From positions 1,054,001-1,118,000 of the forward strand of contig NZ_AKWZ02000010.1 in NCBI RefSeq assembly GCF_000306235.2: DNA of 64,000 nucleotides. The letters run 5' to 3'. A model generated the notes under the pieces. The model did no database searches. It saw only the letters and a list, made by a program, of their open reading frames with translations, and had not been told where the DNA came from. Shown piece by piece: positions 39,122-49,899 of this stretch (positions are counted from its first letter, which is position 1; the number at the start of each line of letters is the position of its first letter). This DNA comes from Leptospira fainei serovar Hurstbridge str. BUT 6 (GTDB lineage: Bacteria; Spirochaetota; Leptospiria; Leptospirales; Leptospiraceae). A program made the position numbers and the translations under genes.

Positions 39122-40415
39122 ATCGATAGAATTTAACTCGATTGAAGACTTACTAGCATTCGTGCGAGATTATAATGCCGGAAATATGCTACGGTTCCTA
39201 AATCCGATTTCGGACAATAGCGGAAACGTTTTGGTAAAAGAAGAAGTTCAAGTAAAGGAATCCGCTTTAATTCGATTAAAGGAAATCAAAGGACAATATA
39301 CGCCGGAATTTAGAGTGAAATTAACGAAAGAGCTGACCGGTCAGATGCAAGATAAGATCAGCGAAAAGATCGTATTTCAACTCAAGCAGACGGATAAAAA
39401 ATTTCTTAAGTTTATGTATGAGGAGAATACCTTCAATTATAAGGGAATTATCCGCAATTCCCTTACTAATAGAAAGCATTTACTTTCGCTAGTGAAAGTA
39501 TATCAAGAAAGCCCCGCCTTCTTTAAACATATTTGTGAATTAGGTTTACTATCCTTAGGTATCGTACTGATTCCGGATGCCTTAAAATATAAAATGCTTA
39601 GACGCTATTCTTTTCTTGGTGGGATTTTCATGGACATCGCACGGGTGAGAAGCGAGCATTGGACTCGTCCATTCCCCGACGATTCCGAAAAGACAAGAAT
39701 TGCGAAACTTTGCGCGAACTTCATGCAAAAGCTGGACTTGCCTGAATTTCTTTGTTCTGCAGCTTCGAATCACGTTCCTATGGGCTTACAGGATAATAGT
39801 GATCCAAACACGTATCCTGGAAAGAAATTAGACAAGGAACAGCCTGATGAGACTTTTTTTGCGGATCTGTTATTGGACGACGGCGAAAGCGACTCGATTC
39901 ACGACGAAGAAGATGAAGGTCTTCCGGACAAATCCGAAGATTTTATGCGTGAGCTTCTGACGGACTCGTTAAAGATCGCGAGATATATTCATACTGTTAG
40001 TTCGTTTACGCTGGATAAGGATTACGTAATGGAGGAGCTGGTCTATTATTTAGCTTATAATACGACTAGAGGTTATTTTAACGAAATTCTCGCGAATCCT
40101 TTGGTGAATCTGTTTAAACAGTTTGAAGACAACGTAAAAAGAATGCGTAAACTTGCAGAAATCGAGATGCAATGTCTTCATCCGCCTGCCGCTTGGGCCT
40201 ATCCAAAACCGAAAGCAAGCCAGGTTCTTTGCAAAAATAAGGTCTGGGATTGCCCGAATATCGTTCAAGGTTGGGATATTCATGTAATTTCCTCGCAGGA
40301 CGCGTTCGGATGGGTTGGTTCTAGTTTGGCAGCCGACCACTATCCAAAATGTCGTTTGGAAGAGGAATTAGAGGAAATTCCGGAAATCGAACCGAAGAAA
40401 CCTCCTAAACCTTAG
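39105..40415 (+). CDS. Hypothetical cytosolic protein, 436 aa
   Basis: No signal peptide, membrane segment or catalytic motif is recognised. The N-terminal part is basic and contains a lysine-rich helical stretch (ETGQMQDK-like). The middle is hydrophobic-helical ([20 protein letters not shown]), followed by an acidic linker ([18 protein letters not shown]), a helical segment and a C-terminal region with several cysteines ([18 protein letters not shown]) and proline/lysine end. The ATG at 39105 overlaps rsgA. It may be a lineage-specific family. An HDOD-like helical bundle is conceivable but not supported by motifs. Confidence 0.75.
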   Translation: MKVSPKSIEFNSIEDLLAFVRDYNAGNMLRFLNPISDNSGNVLVKEEVQVKESALIRLKEIKGQYTPEFRVKLTKELTGQMQDKISEKIVFQLKQTDKKFLKFMYEENTFNYKGIIRNSLTNRKHLLSLVKVYQESPAFFKHICELGLLSLGIVLIPDALKYKMLRRYSFLGGIFMDIARVRSEHWTRPFPDDSEKTRIAKLCANFMQKLDLPEFLCSAASNHVPMGLQDNSDPNTYPGKKLDKEQPDETFFADLLLDDGESDSIHDEEDEGLPDKSEDFMRELLTDSLKIARYIHTVSSFTLDKDYVMEELVYYLAYNTTRGYFNEILANPLVNLFKQFEDNVKRMRKLAEIEMQCLHPPAAWAYPKPKASQVLCKNKVWDCPNIVQGWDIHVISSQDAFGWVGSSLAADHYPKCRLEEELEEIPEIEPKKPPKP

Positions 40416-40620
40416 TTTCCGGGACGTTTTGTCAGAGTAATTAGGGTTTCATAACGTACAATGTTTGTTCTTAGAACTTGTTTTTTCTTTTTTTGGAAAT
40501 TTTTTGCCTAAAATATACGTAAACCCTTGAGGAAACTATATATTCTTTCGAATCTGGAAAAAAATCCTTGTTGGATTGTTTTCTATAGAGCATTCTTTAT
40601 GCAAAGGCGGGGGACATTAT

Positions 40621-41550
40621 ATGTTTCAAACCAAAATTAAATTCATTACCGTTTCAATCCTAGCGGTTGCATCCTTAATCGCTTGCGGGCCTAAAACCGG
40701 ATTAGACCAAGTAAAGTCTGAAGCTCCGATTGCACCTGCAAAAATCGTATGGATAGTCGGCGATGTGAAGATTCAATCTGCCGCCGGGGAAAAGAAAGCG
40801 GAACTCGGTCAGACCGTTTCCGGTGCTGATACTATTTTCACCGGTGCCAATGGTAGCGTAGAAATCATCGTAGCTGATAGCGGGATCATTAAGGTTTCCA
40901 AAAATAGCGAACTTTCTGTGGCTACAATCGTATCGGATAGCGGATCGGAAGTTAAGGTAAACGTAAACTACGGCAAAATCGTAACGATGGTTCGTAAAGA
41001 ACAGAAAAATTCCGATTTCAAAGTCGTTACTCCCACTGCATTGGCAGGCGTTCGCGGAACTACATTCTTAACTTCGGTTGAGAATCCGTCCGGAAATAAA
41101 GCGAGCTGTGCTCAGTCCGGTTGCGACGTCAGGTTCGCGGTTTTGGAAGGATCTGTCGCAGTTACGAAAGTCGGTGAAGAGTCCGAAGTAATTCTTGATC
41201 GCAATCGTGAGCTTACTTTGAAAAAGAACCAAAAGCTGACCGACAAACTAATCCTGTCGCTTCGCTCGGAATCTCTCAAAGAAATGAAAGGTCTGATCGT
41301 TCTGAAGAAGAACGACGTGCTAGAATACAATCGTCTTGCGGAAGAACTAAAAGCATCCAGCGAAGAATTGAGAATTTTGAGCCAGGCTTCCACCGTGGAA
41401 GAGGCGAAAGTCCAATTGCAGAAGCGTGAGGTTACTAGGAATAACGCGGATGAGGTGACTCAAACTGCTAGAGCTGTTAATGAAAATAAATATGTTCAGC
41501 AGGACATGCAGAAAGAAAGACTTAAATTAAATCCTAAAGAGACTTTCTAA
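40621..41550 (+). CDS. FecR-domain lipoprotein
   Basis: This is a 309-aa lipoprotein. The signal peptide ends in a lipobox (VASLIAC, Cys at about 22). The FecR-like domain has [25 protein letters not shown], and the conserved [18 protein letters not shown]-terminal helical tail follows that is rich in Glu, Lys and Gln. No FecI sigma factor or TonB receptor is adjacent, so this is unlike iron-signalling FecR. Similar FecR-domain lipoproteins such as LipL45 are known in Leptospira. The start is supported by GGCGGGGGA upstream. A terminator follows. Confidence 0.88.
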   Translation: MFQTKIKFITVSILAVASLIACGPKTGLDQVKSEAPIAPAKIVWIVGDVKIQSAAGEKKAELGQTVSGADTIFTGANGSVEIIVADSGIIKVSKNSELSVATIVSDSGSEVKVNVNYGKIVTMVRKEQKNSDFKVVTPTALAGVRGTTFLTSVENPSGNKASCAQSGCDVRFAVLEGSVAVTKVGEESEVILDRNRELTLKKNQKLTDKLILSLRSESLKEMKGLIVLKKNDVLEYNRLAEELKASSEELRILSQASTVEEAKVQLQKREVTRNNADEVTQTARAVNENKYVQQDMQKERLKLNPKETF

Positions 41551-41606
41551 AGGAATCCTTAGACGAGAATGAATTTAAGGAGCCGATCTTAGGCTCATTT
41601 CCCGCC

Positions 41607-41633
41607 ACCCCGTCTTTCTTTTCAAGACGGGGT
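41607..41633 (+). terminator. Rho-independent terminator after the FecR lipoprotein
   Basis: A perfect 10-bp stem (ACCCCGTCTT / AAGACGGGGT) has a 7-base loop. The trailing T-run is weak (CCCCTTATTTAT). A second small hairpin, GAGCC...GGCTC, lies just before it. Confidence 0.7.
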
Positions 41634-41776
41634 CCCCTTATTTATAGATAACCTAGCGTTATTTTCCAGGATCGAATCCCGACCATAGTCTTTGGTTACA
41701 AACTAGTATCATTTCTTAATCGGCTTAATATTAGAAAAGGTTTGCTAAAACAGAGCGAAGGAAATTTTTTTACTGC

Positions 41777-43402
41777 ATGGGAACCTTTAATTCTTGCAAA
41801 TATACGCTTATCTCCCTGCTACAAATCCTATTGATTGGAGCCTGTTCGACTGTCCAAAAATTGGACGAAGCTCCTCGCGTAATCCAGGAACCGTATTACA
41901 AAAACGTCGGAGAAGCTCAACTTGGCTTTCAATTTAGAGATTCCGATACCGATTATAAAATTCGGAAAATCGGACATGAAAAACCGACTCTAGCATTTTC
42001 CCCGATTGCTTACCCTAAATCCATAGATAAGAAATTGGGCTCCTATTTCGAACAGGAGCTTGGGCTTGTTTGGAAGAATATAGAATTTACAAACGCCAAA
42101 ATTCCTTCCGAAGCTTGGGAGAATTCTCAGACCTTACTTGCTGCCGCAAAGAATTCCGAAGTGGACGCGTTGGTTCGAGGAATCGTTTCGGAAACCGAGT
42201 CCGGATGGTCGTTTAAATTCACGATTGTTGACCCTGTTAGCGGTTATAAATTCGGCGAGTTTGAAGCGTCCTTCAAACGGCCCGGAAGTACTAGTGATGA
42301 AGTTGGAACTTGGAGCCAGGTCTTTTTCTGGAAGACAGGAGATCGAATCATCTCTCTAGATCCGCGTAAAGCAACTGTCCCTGTTTGGGATAAAAAACCT
42401 GATTCCTCGATTATAAGGGAATTAGCATATTCTTCAATAAAAGGGAAAATCAGTATTCAAGCTTCCTCCGGAGATACCGAAGTCCACAATAAGGGAATTT
42501 TACTTGGAAAAACGCCCTTGCTCGATATTTCCCTACCCGAAGGAGTTCAAGAAATTCAGCTTAGCCTCAAGGGTAAAAAACCGATCTCTAAAACCGTAGT
42601 CGTTCGAGCCGGAAAGAAATCGTTTTTATTTCAGGAATGGGAAGAAGACAAAACTCTCGGATCGGCAAAAATCGTGAGCGTCCCCGCGGGTCTCTCGGTT
42701 TCGGTGGATGGATTCAAGCAAGGTGAAACACCTTTTTTCCATAGCGGCTTGAATCCCGGTGGATATCAAATAGAACTTATCAAAGAGAATCCGGAAGGAT
42801 CTCTGGTATATTACGAAGGCACGCTTGAAGTAAAATCCGATAAAGTTTCCGAACTCGCTTTTCCTTATTCTTCAAGCAGCTTGTTAAGCGAACCGGAATT
42901 TTGGAAAGCGTCAGGCGAGGCAGGATTCAACCCTTTCGGACCTCTCGGCGTGGAGTTTAATAAAAGTAAAAATCTTTCCCCCGGTTGGAATGGGATCTAT
43001 TCTCTGCCGATTCCTTCGGATGAATTGGAAATAACGGGTTACTTCCTACTTCCCGTCGATCATAAAACCGGCTCTGTAGCCGTAACTATTCACACTCCTG
43101 GTTTAAATCTTGGACTGGATGCCGGTCCGGATAAAGTATCCGTTTTTAATTTTCCCTCGGATGGAAAGACAATCGGTACGTACCGGTATTTGAAACTTGA
43201 GAACGATATCGGCAGAAAGTTCTCCTTTCGGACCAATGCGAAAGAAAAGAAGATTTTCCTATATCTCGGAAACGATCTCGTTTGGGAAAGCCAAGTCTCT
43301 TTCCAAGGATTTTGGACGATTTCCGTTTTGACCCGGGGCGAAGATTTCCGAGAAAGAGCACCGTTAAAAGATTTGAAAATTCAATATAGGGGCTACAAAT
43401 GA
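41777..43402 (+). CDS. PEGA-domain lipoprotein
   Basis: This is a 541-aa lipoprotein with a lipobox (LIGAC, Cys near 23). The central region has two PEGA-like strands: ISIQASSGDTEVHNKGILLG with TPLLDISLPEG, and AKIVSVPAGLSVSVDGFKQG with TPFFHSGLNPGGY. The C-terminal half looks like a beta-sandwich (concanavalin-like), ending in KDLKIQYRGYK. The stop overlaps the next lipoprotein gene by four bases (ATGA). Function unknown. PEGA domains often bind surface or peptidoglycan components. Confidence 0.82.
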   Translation: MGTFNSCKYTLISLLQILLIGACSTVQKLDEAPRVIQEPYYKNVGEAQLGFQFRDSDTDYKIRKIGHEKPTLAFSPIAYPKSIDKKLGSYFEQELGLVWKNIEFTNAKIPSEAWENSQTLLAAAKNSEVDALVRGIVSETESGWSFKFTIVDPVSGYKFGEFEASFKRPGSTSDEVGTWSQVFFWKTGDRIISLDPRKATVPVWDKKPDSSIIRELAYSSIKGKISIQASSGDTEVHNKGILLGKTPLLDISLPEGVQEIQLSLKGKKPISKTVVVRAGKKSFLFQEWEEDKTLGSAKIVSVPAGLSVSVDGFKQGETPFFHSGLNPGGYQIELIKENPEGSLVYYEGTLEVKSDKVSELAFPYSSSSLLSEPEFWKASGEAGFNPFGPLGVEFNKSKNLSPGWNGIYSLPIPSDELEITGYFLLPVDHKTGSVAVTIHTPGLNLGLDAGPDKVSVFNFPSDGKTIGTYRYLKLENDIGRKFSFRTNAKEKKIFLYLGNDLVWESQVSFQGFWTISVLTRGEDFRERAPLKDLKIQYRGYK

Positions 43403-46400
43403 AACTCCCTCCAGTTCTTAACAAAAACTTTCTATTTATATTTTTAGCTCTGTTTCTTACCGCCGCCTGCGCCTCCCGGGATTTTAGAAAATCGACGTCG
43501 CAAGATGCAGTTCTTGAAAAAGACCTATTCACGCGTCAAAGTATAAAGAGAGCGTCTAAGCTAATCAATGAAGGGAATTCCGCCTTTCAAAAAGGAAAAT
43601 TTGACGTCTCGTTGGAAAAAGGGAATCAATCGATCGCGGTTTATCCTATGGCGGAGGGATATTATCTCGTCGGATCTTCCGAGTATAAATTGGGGAAATC
43701 CGAAGAGGCTTTAAAAGCTTTAAAAAAAGGAACCGAACTCGATCCTGAGAATGAGCAAATACTCTTAACTTTAGGAATTCTTTATACAGCCCAAGGTTCC
43801 AATAATGAAGCTGTGGAAGTCTACGCAAAGCTTGAAAAACTTCCGAAAATAGATGCGGCATCGTACACGTTTAAAAAAGCCGTTCTATTGAAGACAATCG
43901 GTCGATACGAAGATGCCTATGCTGCACTGAAAACGATCCCGGAAGACAAGTTTAAATTTAGAGCCCAGCTTTATATGCAACTCGGAGATACCGCCGTTCA
44001 ACTAAAGGAATACGACGAAGCGGAAAAATATTTTGAAAAAGCGCGGGCAACTGATCCCGAGCTCGCTTCGGCTAAACAATCCGCTTCGGCTACTCGTGTC
44101 GCATCGATGCTTGAAAAAGGCAATTCGGCATTGAAGAGCAAAAATTACAAGGAAGCAATCGTTCATTTTACTGCCGCAACTCAGACGGATTCTAAAAATC
44201 CCTCTCCTTTAGTTTTCTTAGGCAATGCAAAGATACTCGCGGGTGATTTGGATGGGGCAGTAAAGGCCTTCGAATCTTCCTTAAGACTTAAGGCGGATTA
44301 TTGGGAGGCCTATTCCGGCCTTGCGGCAGCCTATAATAAATCGGGAAATTATCCAAAGGCAATCTCAACGCTGGAGAAGGCGATTCCGTTCTTTCCGAAG
44401 AACGCGGCGGTCTATAACCAAATCGGATTGAATCAAAAGGCTTTGGGTGAAAAAGCGCGTGCTATGGTTTCGTTTACTCGGGCGAGGGAATTGGATCCTG
44501 CATATAAAGAGCCGGTTTTAAATTTAGTATATTTACTGACTTCGGAAAACCGATTTAAGACTGCAAGAAACGAACTAGATACTCTGAAGCAGGACGAAGA
44601 GGTCAAAAAAGTAAGATCATTCTTAGATGTAGCGGAACTTATCTATGAAGGCGATCAACGTCTGAGAAAGGGTGATACGAAATCCGCCAGAAGCTATTAT
44701 GAGCAAGCCAAAGTAAAAGACGTTAACGATCCAAGCGTTTATACTGCCTTCGGTCGATCGTACCAAATTTCAGGGGATCAAAAACTTTCGGAACAGAATT
44801 TTCAAAAGGCCTTAGCTTTGCAGAAAGGAAATTTACCCGCTCTGCAGGGCTTGATTCGTCTTTATTCCTCCCAGAAAAATCAATCTAAGGTCGCGCAATA
44901 TACGAAAGAGCTAGAAGCTCTTACCGGAAACGATCCCACATCCGGCATTGTTCTAGCGCGTACATACGAGGATAAGAAGGAATATGAAAAAGCGGAAGGT
45001 GCATATAAGAATCTTCTGAAAAAATTCCCTTCTAACGATGCGGTTCAGTTTAGACTTGCCCATCTTTATTATAAGCTTTCTCTCGAAGAGAATGAAAAAG
45101 CAAACTATGATTCGGCATCCACTTGGTTGACCAAAGCCGAGAAACTTGTTAAAGACTTACCGGAACTCGCCGAGGCTCGGCAGACGATCGAACAAAATAG
45201 AAGATTTGCGGAAGTCATACCGAGTATTAGAAAAGCAAATCGCTTTTTCGATCTTAAATCCTATGATAAGGCCTTGCCTCTTTATCAAACGGCTTATGAT
45301 AAGACTAAGAAACTTACTCTCTATATAAAAATTGCCGAATGTCATTTGGCCATGGGCAACGAGGAAAAAGGAATTTATCTCCTGGAAAATTCTCCGGAAG
45401 GTTCGAAAAACCTTGCTTCGCAAGAGGCGATCAATGCGTTTCTTTTACGAAAAGGCGAAGTTGATAAGGCCGAGAAAGGTTTCCGAAAAATTTTAGAGAA
45501 AAAGCCGGATTCTTATTATAGTCAATATCAGTTAGGAATCGTATATCTTCAGCGCCAAAAGTACGATTCTGCTATCGAATCGTTTAACAGGGCTTGGTTA
45601 CTAAATCCTGAATTCTCCGCGGCCAAGATCGGTAAGGGAATCGCGTATTATAATGGAGGAAAAACTAAGGAAGCAAGAGAAGAGTTTGAAAGCGCAATGA
45701 AATCGGACTCCGATAACGAACTTGCACCCTATAATATCGGGATCGTACTTTTTAACGATAACCTTCTGGATCAAGCAGCCAATATTTTCAAAGATATTAT
45801 AAAGAAGAATCCTGATTTTCCGGATGCATATTATCAGCTTTCCTACATCTATTTCAAACGTGGAGATTTGGAGAGTGCCGATGCGGAAATAGTGAAAGCT
45901 TTGGACTTGGAGAGAGACGAAAAATTTATCCATGCCAGAATCCGAATATTGTCCGAGCTGAAGCAAAAGAATCCGGGAAAGGCGGAATACAAGAAAATCG
46001 CTCTCGAATTGGGGCGGGAGTTGGCTGAAAAATATCCGAATTCGCCCTATTCTTCCCACGCGGAACGACTCGTTTTATCCGACGACGATTCTCCGGTAAT
46101 CATTCAACCGTTTCCGAATCGTGGAGCTTTAGTTGGAGTTCCAGTAGTGATAAACGATGTCTTGATTATGAATTACGGAACATCTCTTGAGGCTCTGGAT
46201 AAAAATAGAGCGATTCGAATTTGGAGAATCGCCACAACGAAACCCTATAAATCCGTTATTGCCGACAAAAGAGTCTATGTGTTCACCGACAAAACATTGG
46301 AGATTCGTGATCAGAATTCCGGGTCACTCTTTAATTCTCTCTCCTTAGCCGGAAATTTTCGAAAAGCGCAAATTTCGGGAGATCGAATTATCATAGAAAC

Positions 46401-46986
46401 CGAATCATCCGGTAAAAAAACTCTAACGAGCTACAACGATACTTTCGAGAATCGTCAAACATTGTCTTTAGAGGCAAAGGCTTGGACTGTCTCCAGAAAC
46501 GGCAAGATACTGGTGCAGACTGTATCCGGTAAGGAGAATAGGATAGCTCTTTTAGATGCTAACCTTTCCGGTTCGCCTCAAGTAGCATGGAGTGGAAAAA
46601 TTTCGATCGAACCTAAATTGCTGGGTTCGTCCGACGATGGCGCTTTCTATCGGATTGGTGATCAGATCCTTTATATTTCAGGAAATGGAAAAGTATCAAA
46701 ATCCGATGCAAAAGACCCGGCTCTTTCTCTCTTCAGTGTTCGCGGTAACGCACTCTGGTATGCCGGAAAAGAGAGTTTATTTCGATTGGAAGCCGGTTCT
46801 TCTGTGCCACAGAATATAAAAATACAGGGGAAACCTTTAGAAGGTTTACTGCCGGGCAAAGCCGGCGATTGCATCTTGCTCTATACCGATAATACGGCAG
46901 TACGCTATAACAATAAAGGCGAAAGTATTTGGACGTATTCAATCACGCAGGACAAGGATAGCGTTTATTCCCTTTTGTACAGATAA
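43399..46986 (+). CDS. Large TPR-repeat lipoprotein with C-terminal beta-propeller-like domain
   Basis: This is a 1195-aa lipoprotein with a lipobox (LTAAC, Cys near 25). Residues 50-870 carry about 20 tetratricopeptide repeats (for example YLVGSSEYKLGKSEEALKAL, AYNKSGNYPKAISTLEKAI, YYNGGKTKEAREEFESAM). The last 300 residues resemble a WD/PQQ-like propeller (VYVFTDKTLEIRDQNSG, ALWYAGKESLFRLE). It is translationally coupled to the PEGA lipoprotein. It is probably a periplasmic or outer-membrane scaffold. Identity of the partners is unknown. Confidence 0.85.
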   Translation: MKLPPVLNKNFLFIFLALFLTAACASRDFRKSTSQDAVLEKDLFTRQSIKRASKLINEGNSAFQKGKFDVSLEKGNQSIAVYPMAEGYYLVGSSEYKLGKSEEALKALKKGTELDPENEQILLTLGILYTAQGSNNEAVEVYAKLEKLPKIDAASYTFKKAVLLKTIGRYEDAYAALKTIPEDKFKFRAQLYMQLGDTAVQLKEYDEAEKYFEKARATDPELASAKQSASATRVASMLEKGNSALKSKNYKEAIVHFTAATQTDSKNPSPLVFLGNAKILAGDLDGAVKAFESSLRLKADYWEAYSGLAAAYNKSGNYPKAISTLEKAIPFFPKNAAVYNQIGLNQKALGEKARAMVSFTRARELDPAYKEPVLNLVYLLTSENRFKTARNELDTLKQDEEVKKVRSFLDVAELIYEGDQRLRKGDTKSARSYYEQAKVKDVNDPSVYTAFGRSYQISGDQKLSEQNFQKALALQKGNLPALQGLIRLYSSQKNQSKVAQYTKELEALTGNDPTSGIVLARTYEDKKEYEKAEGAYKNLLKKFPSNDAVQFRLAHLYYKLSLEENEKANYDSASTWLTKAEKLVKDLPELAEARQTIEQNRRFAEVIPSIRKANRFFDLKSYDKALPLYQTAYDKTKKLTLYIKIAECHLAMGNEEKGIYLLENSPEGSKNLASQEAINAFLLRKGEVDKAEKGFRKILEKKPDSYYSQYQLGIVYLQRQKYDSAIESFNRAWLLNPEFSAAKIGKGIAYYNGGKTKEAREEFESAMKSDSDNELAPYNIGIVLFNDNLLDQAANIFKDIIKKNPDFPDAYYQLSYIYFKRGDLESADAEIVKALDLERDEKFIHARIRILSELKQKNPGKAEYKKIALELGRELAEKYPNSPYSSHAERLVLSDDDSPVIIQPFPNRGALVGVPVVINDVLIMNYGTSLEALDKNRAIRIWRIATTKPYKSVIADKRVYVFTDKTLEIRDQNSGSLFNSLSLAGNFRKAQISGDRIIIETESSGKKTLTSYNDTFENRQTLSLEAKAWTVSRNGKILVQTVSGKENRIALLDANLSGSPQVAWSGKISIEPKLLGSSDDGAFYRIGDQILYISGNGKVSKSDAKDPALSLFSVRGNALWYAGKESLFRLEAGSSVPQNIKIQGKPLEGLLPGKAGDCILLYTDNTAVRYNNKGESIWTYSITQDKDSVYSLLYR

Positions 46987-46988
46987 GA

Positions 46989-47645
46989 TTAAATGCGCTC
47001 GCGATCTAGATAATAGATGCGCGATCCTTCCTCTCTTTTTGTCTTTTCGAAGTATGAAATGGGAAACTCGGACCGGGATAAGGAATATTCCGGCCCGATT
47101 GTTTTAAATCTTGAATCATTTCGAAAAAAGGAGATAGCCTTCCTGGCGTACGGACCATAATCCGTTGCGAAATGAAATTTTCCGTGTGAAGGAAGTAGCG
47201 CATTCAGGGAATCGAGAAATCGAGGACTCAAAGTTCGATGTTTATGATGGCGTTTTTTAGGCCAAGGATCCGGAAAATTCAGCAAAATTTCATCAAAGCA
47301 ACCTTCTTCAAAGATATCTTCCAGAAACCAATTAAAATTGACCGAGAGAATCCGAACATTATCGAGTTCGAACTTGGACGCGCTCCGAATCGTTTTACGT
47401 ATGCGATCCAATTTTTTTTCCATTAAAACGAATCCTGTATTTGGATTGGCTTTCGCCAATTCTATCGCAACTTCCCCCCAACCGGAGCCCAGCTCTAGGT
47501 AATATGTCCCGAAGGTATTTGGAAATAGATCGGATTTTTTTAATTTACTTTCAGCATCGATTCGTAGGAAATAATCGGATTCGAACGGGATTCCACCGGC
47601 AATGTTCCAAAGTTTTTTGCGAAAATCCATTGTCATTGCATTCAT
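46989..47645 (-). CDS. trmB: tRNA (guanine-N7-)-methyltransferase
   Basis: This enzyme methylates G46 of tRNA. The SAM motif [26 protein letters not shown], the catalytic motif [20 protein letters not shown] and FATDYGPYA are all intact. At 218 aa the length is normal. It converges on the TPR lipoprotein gene with 2 bases between the stop codons. Confidence 0.95.
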   Translation of the reverse strand: MNAMTMDFRKKLWNIAGGIPFESDYFLRIDAESKLKKSDLFPNTFGTYYLELGSGWGEVAIELAKANPNTGFVLMEKKLDRIRKTIRSASKFELDNVRILSVNFNWFLEDIFEEGCFDEILLNFPDPWPKKRHHKHRTLSPRFLDSLNALLPSHGKFHFATDYGPYARKAISFFRNDSRFKTIGPEYSLSRSEFPISYFEKTKREEGSRIYYLDRERI

Positions 47646-47685
47646 CCCAAGAATACCAAATCTTTCGATTGTCTAAAATAATACA

Positions 47686-48624
47686 GTGAAAATAAAACTT
47701 TATGGCGTCCGGGGTTCCCTTCCCACTCCTCTCTCTACATCCGATTATACAAATAAATTGGAAAAAATTTTAGAAAGCGCCTCCCGGGAATTTTCTAAAA
47801 AAGAACAGAAATTTTCAGTCTCTGAGTTTATTGGCCGACTGGATCGACTTCTCGCTAGTCCGATCGGCGGAAATACGACGTGCATTTACGTCGAGTCTTC
47901 TACAAGGGAACGGCTTATTATCGATTGTGGTTCGGGAATGAGACAATTAGGAAATGACCTTCTGAAAGAGGGAATCGCAAAAGGCGGTAACATTTCCATC
48001 TGCCTTACGCATACGCATTGGGATCATATTCAGGGTTGGCCATTCTTTAAGCCCGCATACATCCCATCGGTAAATATCGAGTTTCTGTCAACGATACCGA
48101 ATTTAAAGGAACGGCTTGAGCGTCAACAGCACCCCGAGAATTTTCCGGTGACTTTAGATTCCATGCCTTCCCAAAAGAAGTTTACTCTTTTGGAAAAAAA
48201 TAAGCCGGTCAAAGTCGGCAGCTTTACAATAACTCCTTTTTTACTTAGGCACCCAGGCAATTGCACAGGTTATCATATCGAAGAAAACGGTAAAAGCTTC
48301 CTATTCTGCACCGATCTCGAAGTCAGGGAAGAGGATCTGGATGAAATTCAAGAACTTAGAAAAACCTTCGGTAAAATTAACCTGCTTGTGATCGATGCTC
48401 AATATAGCAGCGAAGAGGCAATTAGCAAAATTGGCTGGGGTCATACTTCCGGAAAAATAGCGGTAAAATGCGGTGAAATATTAGGGGTCGATCGTTTGGT
48501 TTTGACTCATCATGAACCGGATCATAGCGACGAAGATATTATAAGAATATTTATGTCTGAAAAAGACGGCAGCTCTCTGCAAAACATTATTCTAGCTTAT
48601 GAATTTGATACGTTCGTTCTATAA
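47686..48624 (+). CDS. MBL-fold metallo-hydrolase
   Basis: This is a 312-aa metallo-beta-lactamase fold protein. The metal motif [13 protein letters not shown] is present, with a first strand [12 protein letters not shown], a later [12 protein letters not shown], a Asp ligand region IDAQYSSEE and the final histidine in [13 protein letters not shown]. It resembles phosphodiesterase-like MBL proteins. The start is GTG. Substrate unknown. It is divergent from trmB. Confidence 0.87.
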   Translation: MKIKLYGVRGSLPTPLSTSDYTNKLEKILESASREFSKKEQKFSVSEFIGRLDRLLASPIGGNTTCIYVESSTRERLIIDCGSGMRQLGNDLLKEGIAKGGNISICLTHTHWDHIQGWPFFKPAYIPSVNIEFLSTIPNLKERLERQQHPENFPVTLDSMPSQKKFTLLEKNKPVKVGSFTITPFLLRHPGNCTGYHIEENGKSFLFCTDLEVREEDLDEIQELRKTFGKINLLVIDAQYSSEEAISKIGWGHTSGKIAVKCGEILGVDRLVLTHHEPDHSDEDIIRIFMSEKDGSSLQNIILAYEFDTFVL

Positions 48625-48740
48625 AAACTAAATACATAACCATGTTTGTTAAGGTGTTTTGTTTTAACTCGAACTAAGATTCCCGTTTTTATTCAAAATT
48701 TCGAAATCTCCTTCCTTATTTCATAGATAGGGTGTAGACT

Positions 48741-49112
48741 TTGTCGGCTATGCAAAGACTAGAGATCGGGGAAAAGACGTCTTCCCATGGCGAACCCGAT
48801 GCCTTAGAGGATAAAAGATTTTATATAAGATTCCGTAAGGAAAACAAAGTTCGAATTTCGCAAGGGGAAGAATGGTTGGATGGAGTTCTCATCGACATTT
48901 CGATGATGGGAGTTTCTTTGTTTTCGGGGAGAGATTGGCCGATAGGTTCGAGGCTGAAAATTATGTCTCAGCTATTCTCCTGCCAACTCGACGCGGAAAT
49001 TATCCGAAAGGATGAATTGCAGACCGGCAATCGTTACGCTTTAGTTTTCCATGATTTAACGGATTCGGCGATAATTGAAATTTTAAATAAGATAGCGATG
49101 TTCCGAGAATGA
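48741..49112 (+). CDS. PilZ-domain protein
   Basis: This is a 123-aa single PilZ domain. It has the RxxxR-type arginine motif (RFYIRFRKENKVR) and DISMMGVSL (D/NxSxxG), so cyclic-di-GMP binding is likely. The proposed start is TTG at 48741, with GGGTG upstream; an ATG three codons in (48750) is an alternative. It may act as a c-di-GMP effector. Confidence 0.88.
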   Translation: MSAMQRLEIGEKTSSHGEPDALEDKRFYIRFRKENKVRISQGEEWLDGVLIDISMMGVSLFSGRDWPIGSRLKIMSQLFSCQLDAEIIRKDELQTGNRYALVFHDLTDSAIIEILNKIAMFRE

Positions 49113-49185
49113 TTTTTTTGGATTGTACGTAAAAATTTTACAAAACTCTAAACTGGCAAGGTTTATCGCCGACATTTAATATAGA

Positions 49186-49887
49186 ATGAACCTTGGAGTT
49201 ATACATTCGGCTATCCCGGAACGACCGAGAGATACGTCGGTTAAGTATATCGGACATGGGCAACTAGAAAGCGCGCCCCAGGCTAGTTCTATACTTCACG
49301 TTATTTCTCATGAACTGGGACATGTAGCGGAATTTCGAAACGAAGCAATTCGAGATAGGGCCGAAATCCGTTCTTTAGATGTTTCGATCGAATACGAAAT
49401 GAGAGACGGCAAGTTGGTCGCCGTTGCGGGCGAAACTCGTGCTACGACGGTAAAAAAATCGGATGATCGGAAACAAACTCTCTCCGAGAGCGTCGGGAAA
49501 ATCGATGACGATCAAATCGAAAAGAATGAAAAAAACCATCGCCTAAAAAGCGGAAACGAAAGATCCAACTTAATTACCGATAAAGAATGGGAAATACTAT
49601 CCGAATTGCGCGAAATAGAACTGGAGTTAGACGGCATCGATAAGAATCTCAATTCCTCCAATGAAGCGCAAAATGGTAAAGAAGATGAAGCGCGCCGACA
49701 TATAGAATTGGTGGAAAAGAAACGCAAATTGGAGATGGCTCTAAGTCAAGAGAAGTTGAAAACTCTTTTAAAGGAAACACTCGATACGATTCAGGAATTG
49801 AACGAAAAACAGATTCAGTTTGCCGGGAAAGTTTACGGCGCCGGCGGATTCGACGTTTCCGGAAACTTTATTGAAGGTCACGCTTAA
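49186..49887 (+). CDS. Hypothetical protein with an HExxH-like (HELGH) motif
   Basis: This is a 233-aa soluble protein. Residues 40-55 contain VISHELGHVAEFRN, which matches the HExxH zinc-peptidase pattern. EIRSLDVSIEYEMRDGKLV and GETRATTVKK follow. The C-terminal half is a long charged helical region (coiled coil, about 100-220), and the end is glycine rich. It has no signal peptide. The motif is suggestive, but the third ligand and fold cannot be assigned. It could belong to a SprA-like putative metalloprotease group. Confidence 0.65.
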   Translation: MNLGVIHSAIPERPRDTSVKYIGHGQLESAPQASSILHVISHELGHVAEFRNEAIRDRAEIRSLDVSIEYEMRDGKLVAVAGETRATTVKKSDDRKQTLSESVGKIDDDQIEKNEKNHRLKSGNERSNLITDKEWEILSELREIELELDGIDKNLNSSNEAQNGKEDEARRHIELVEKKRKLEMALSQEKLKTLLKETLDTIQELNEKQIQFAGKVYGAGGFDVSGNFIEGHA

Positions 49888-49899
49888 CGCGAAATTTCC

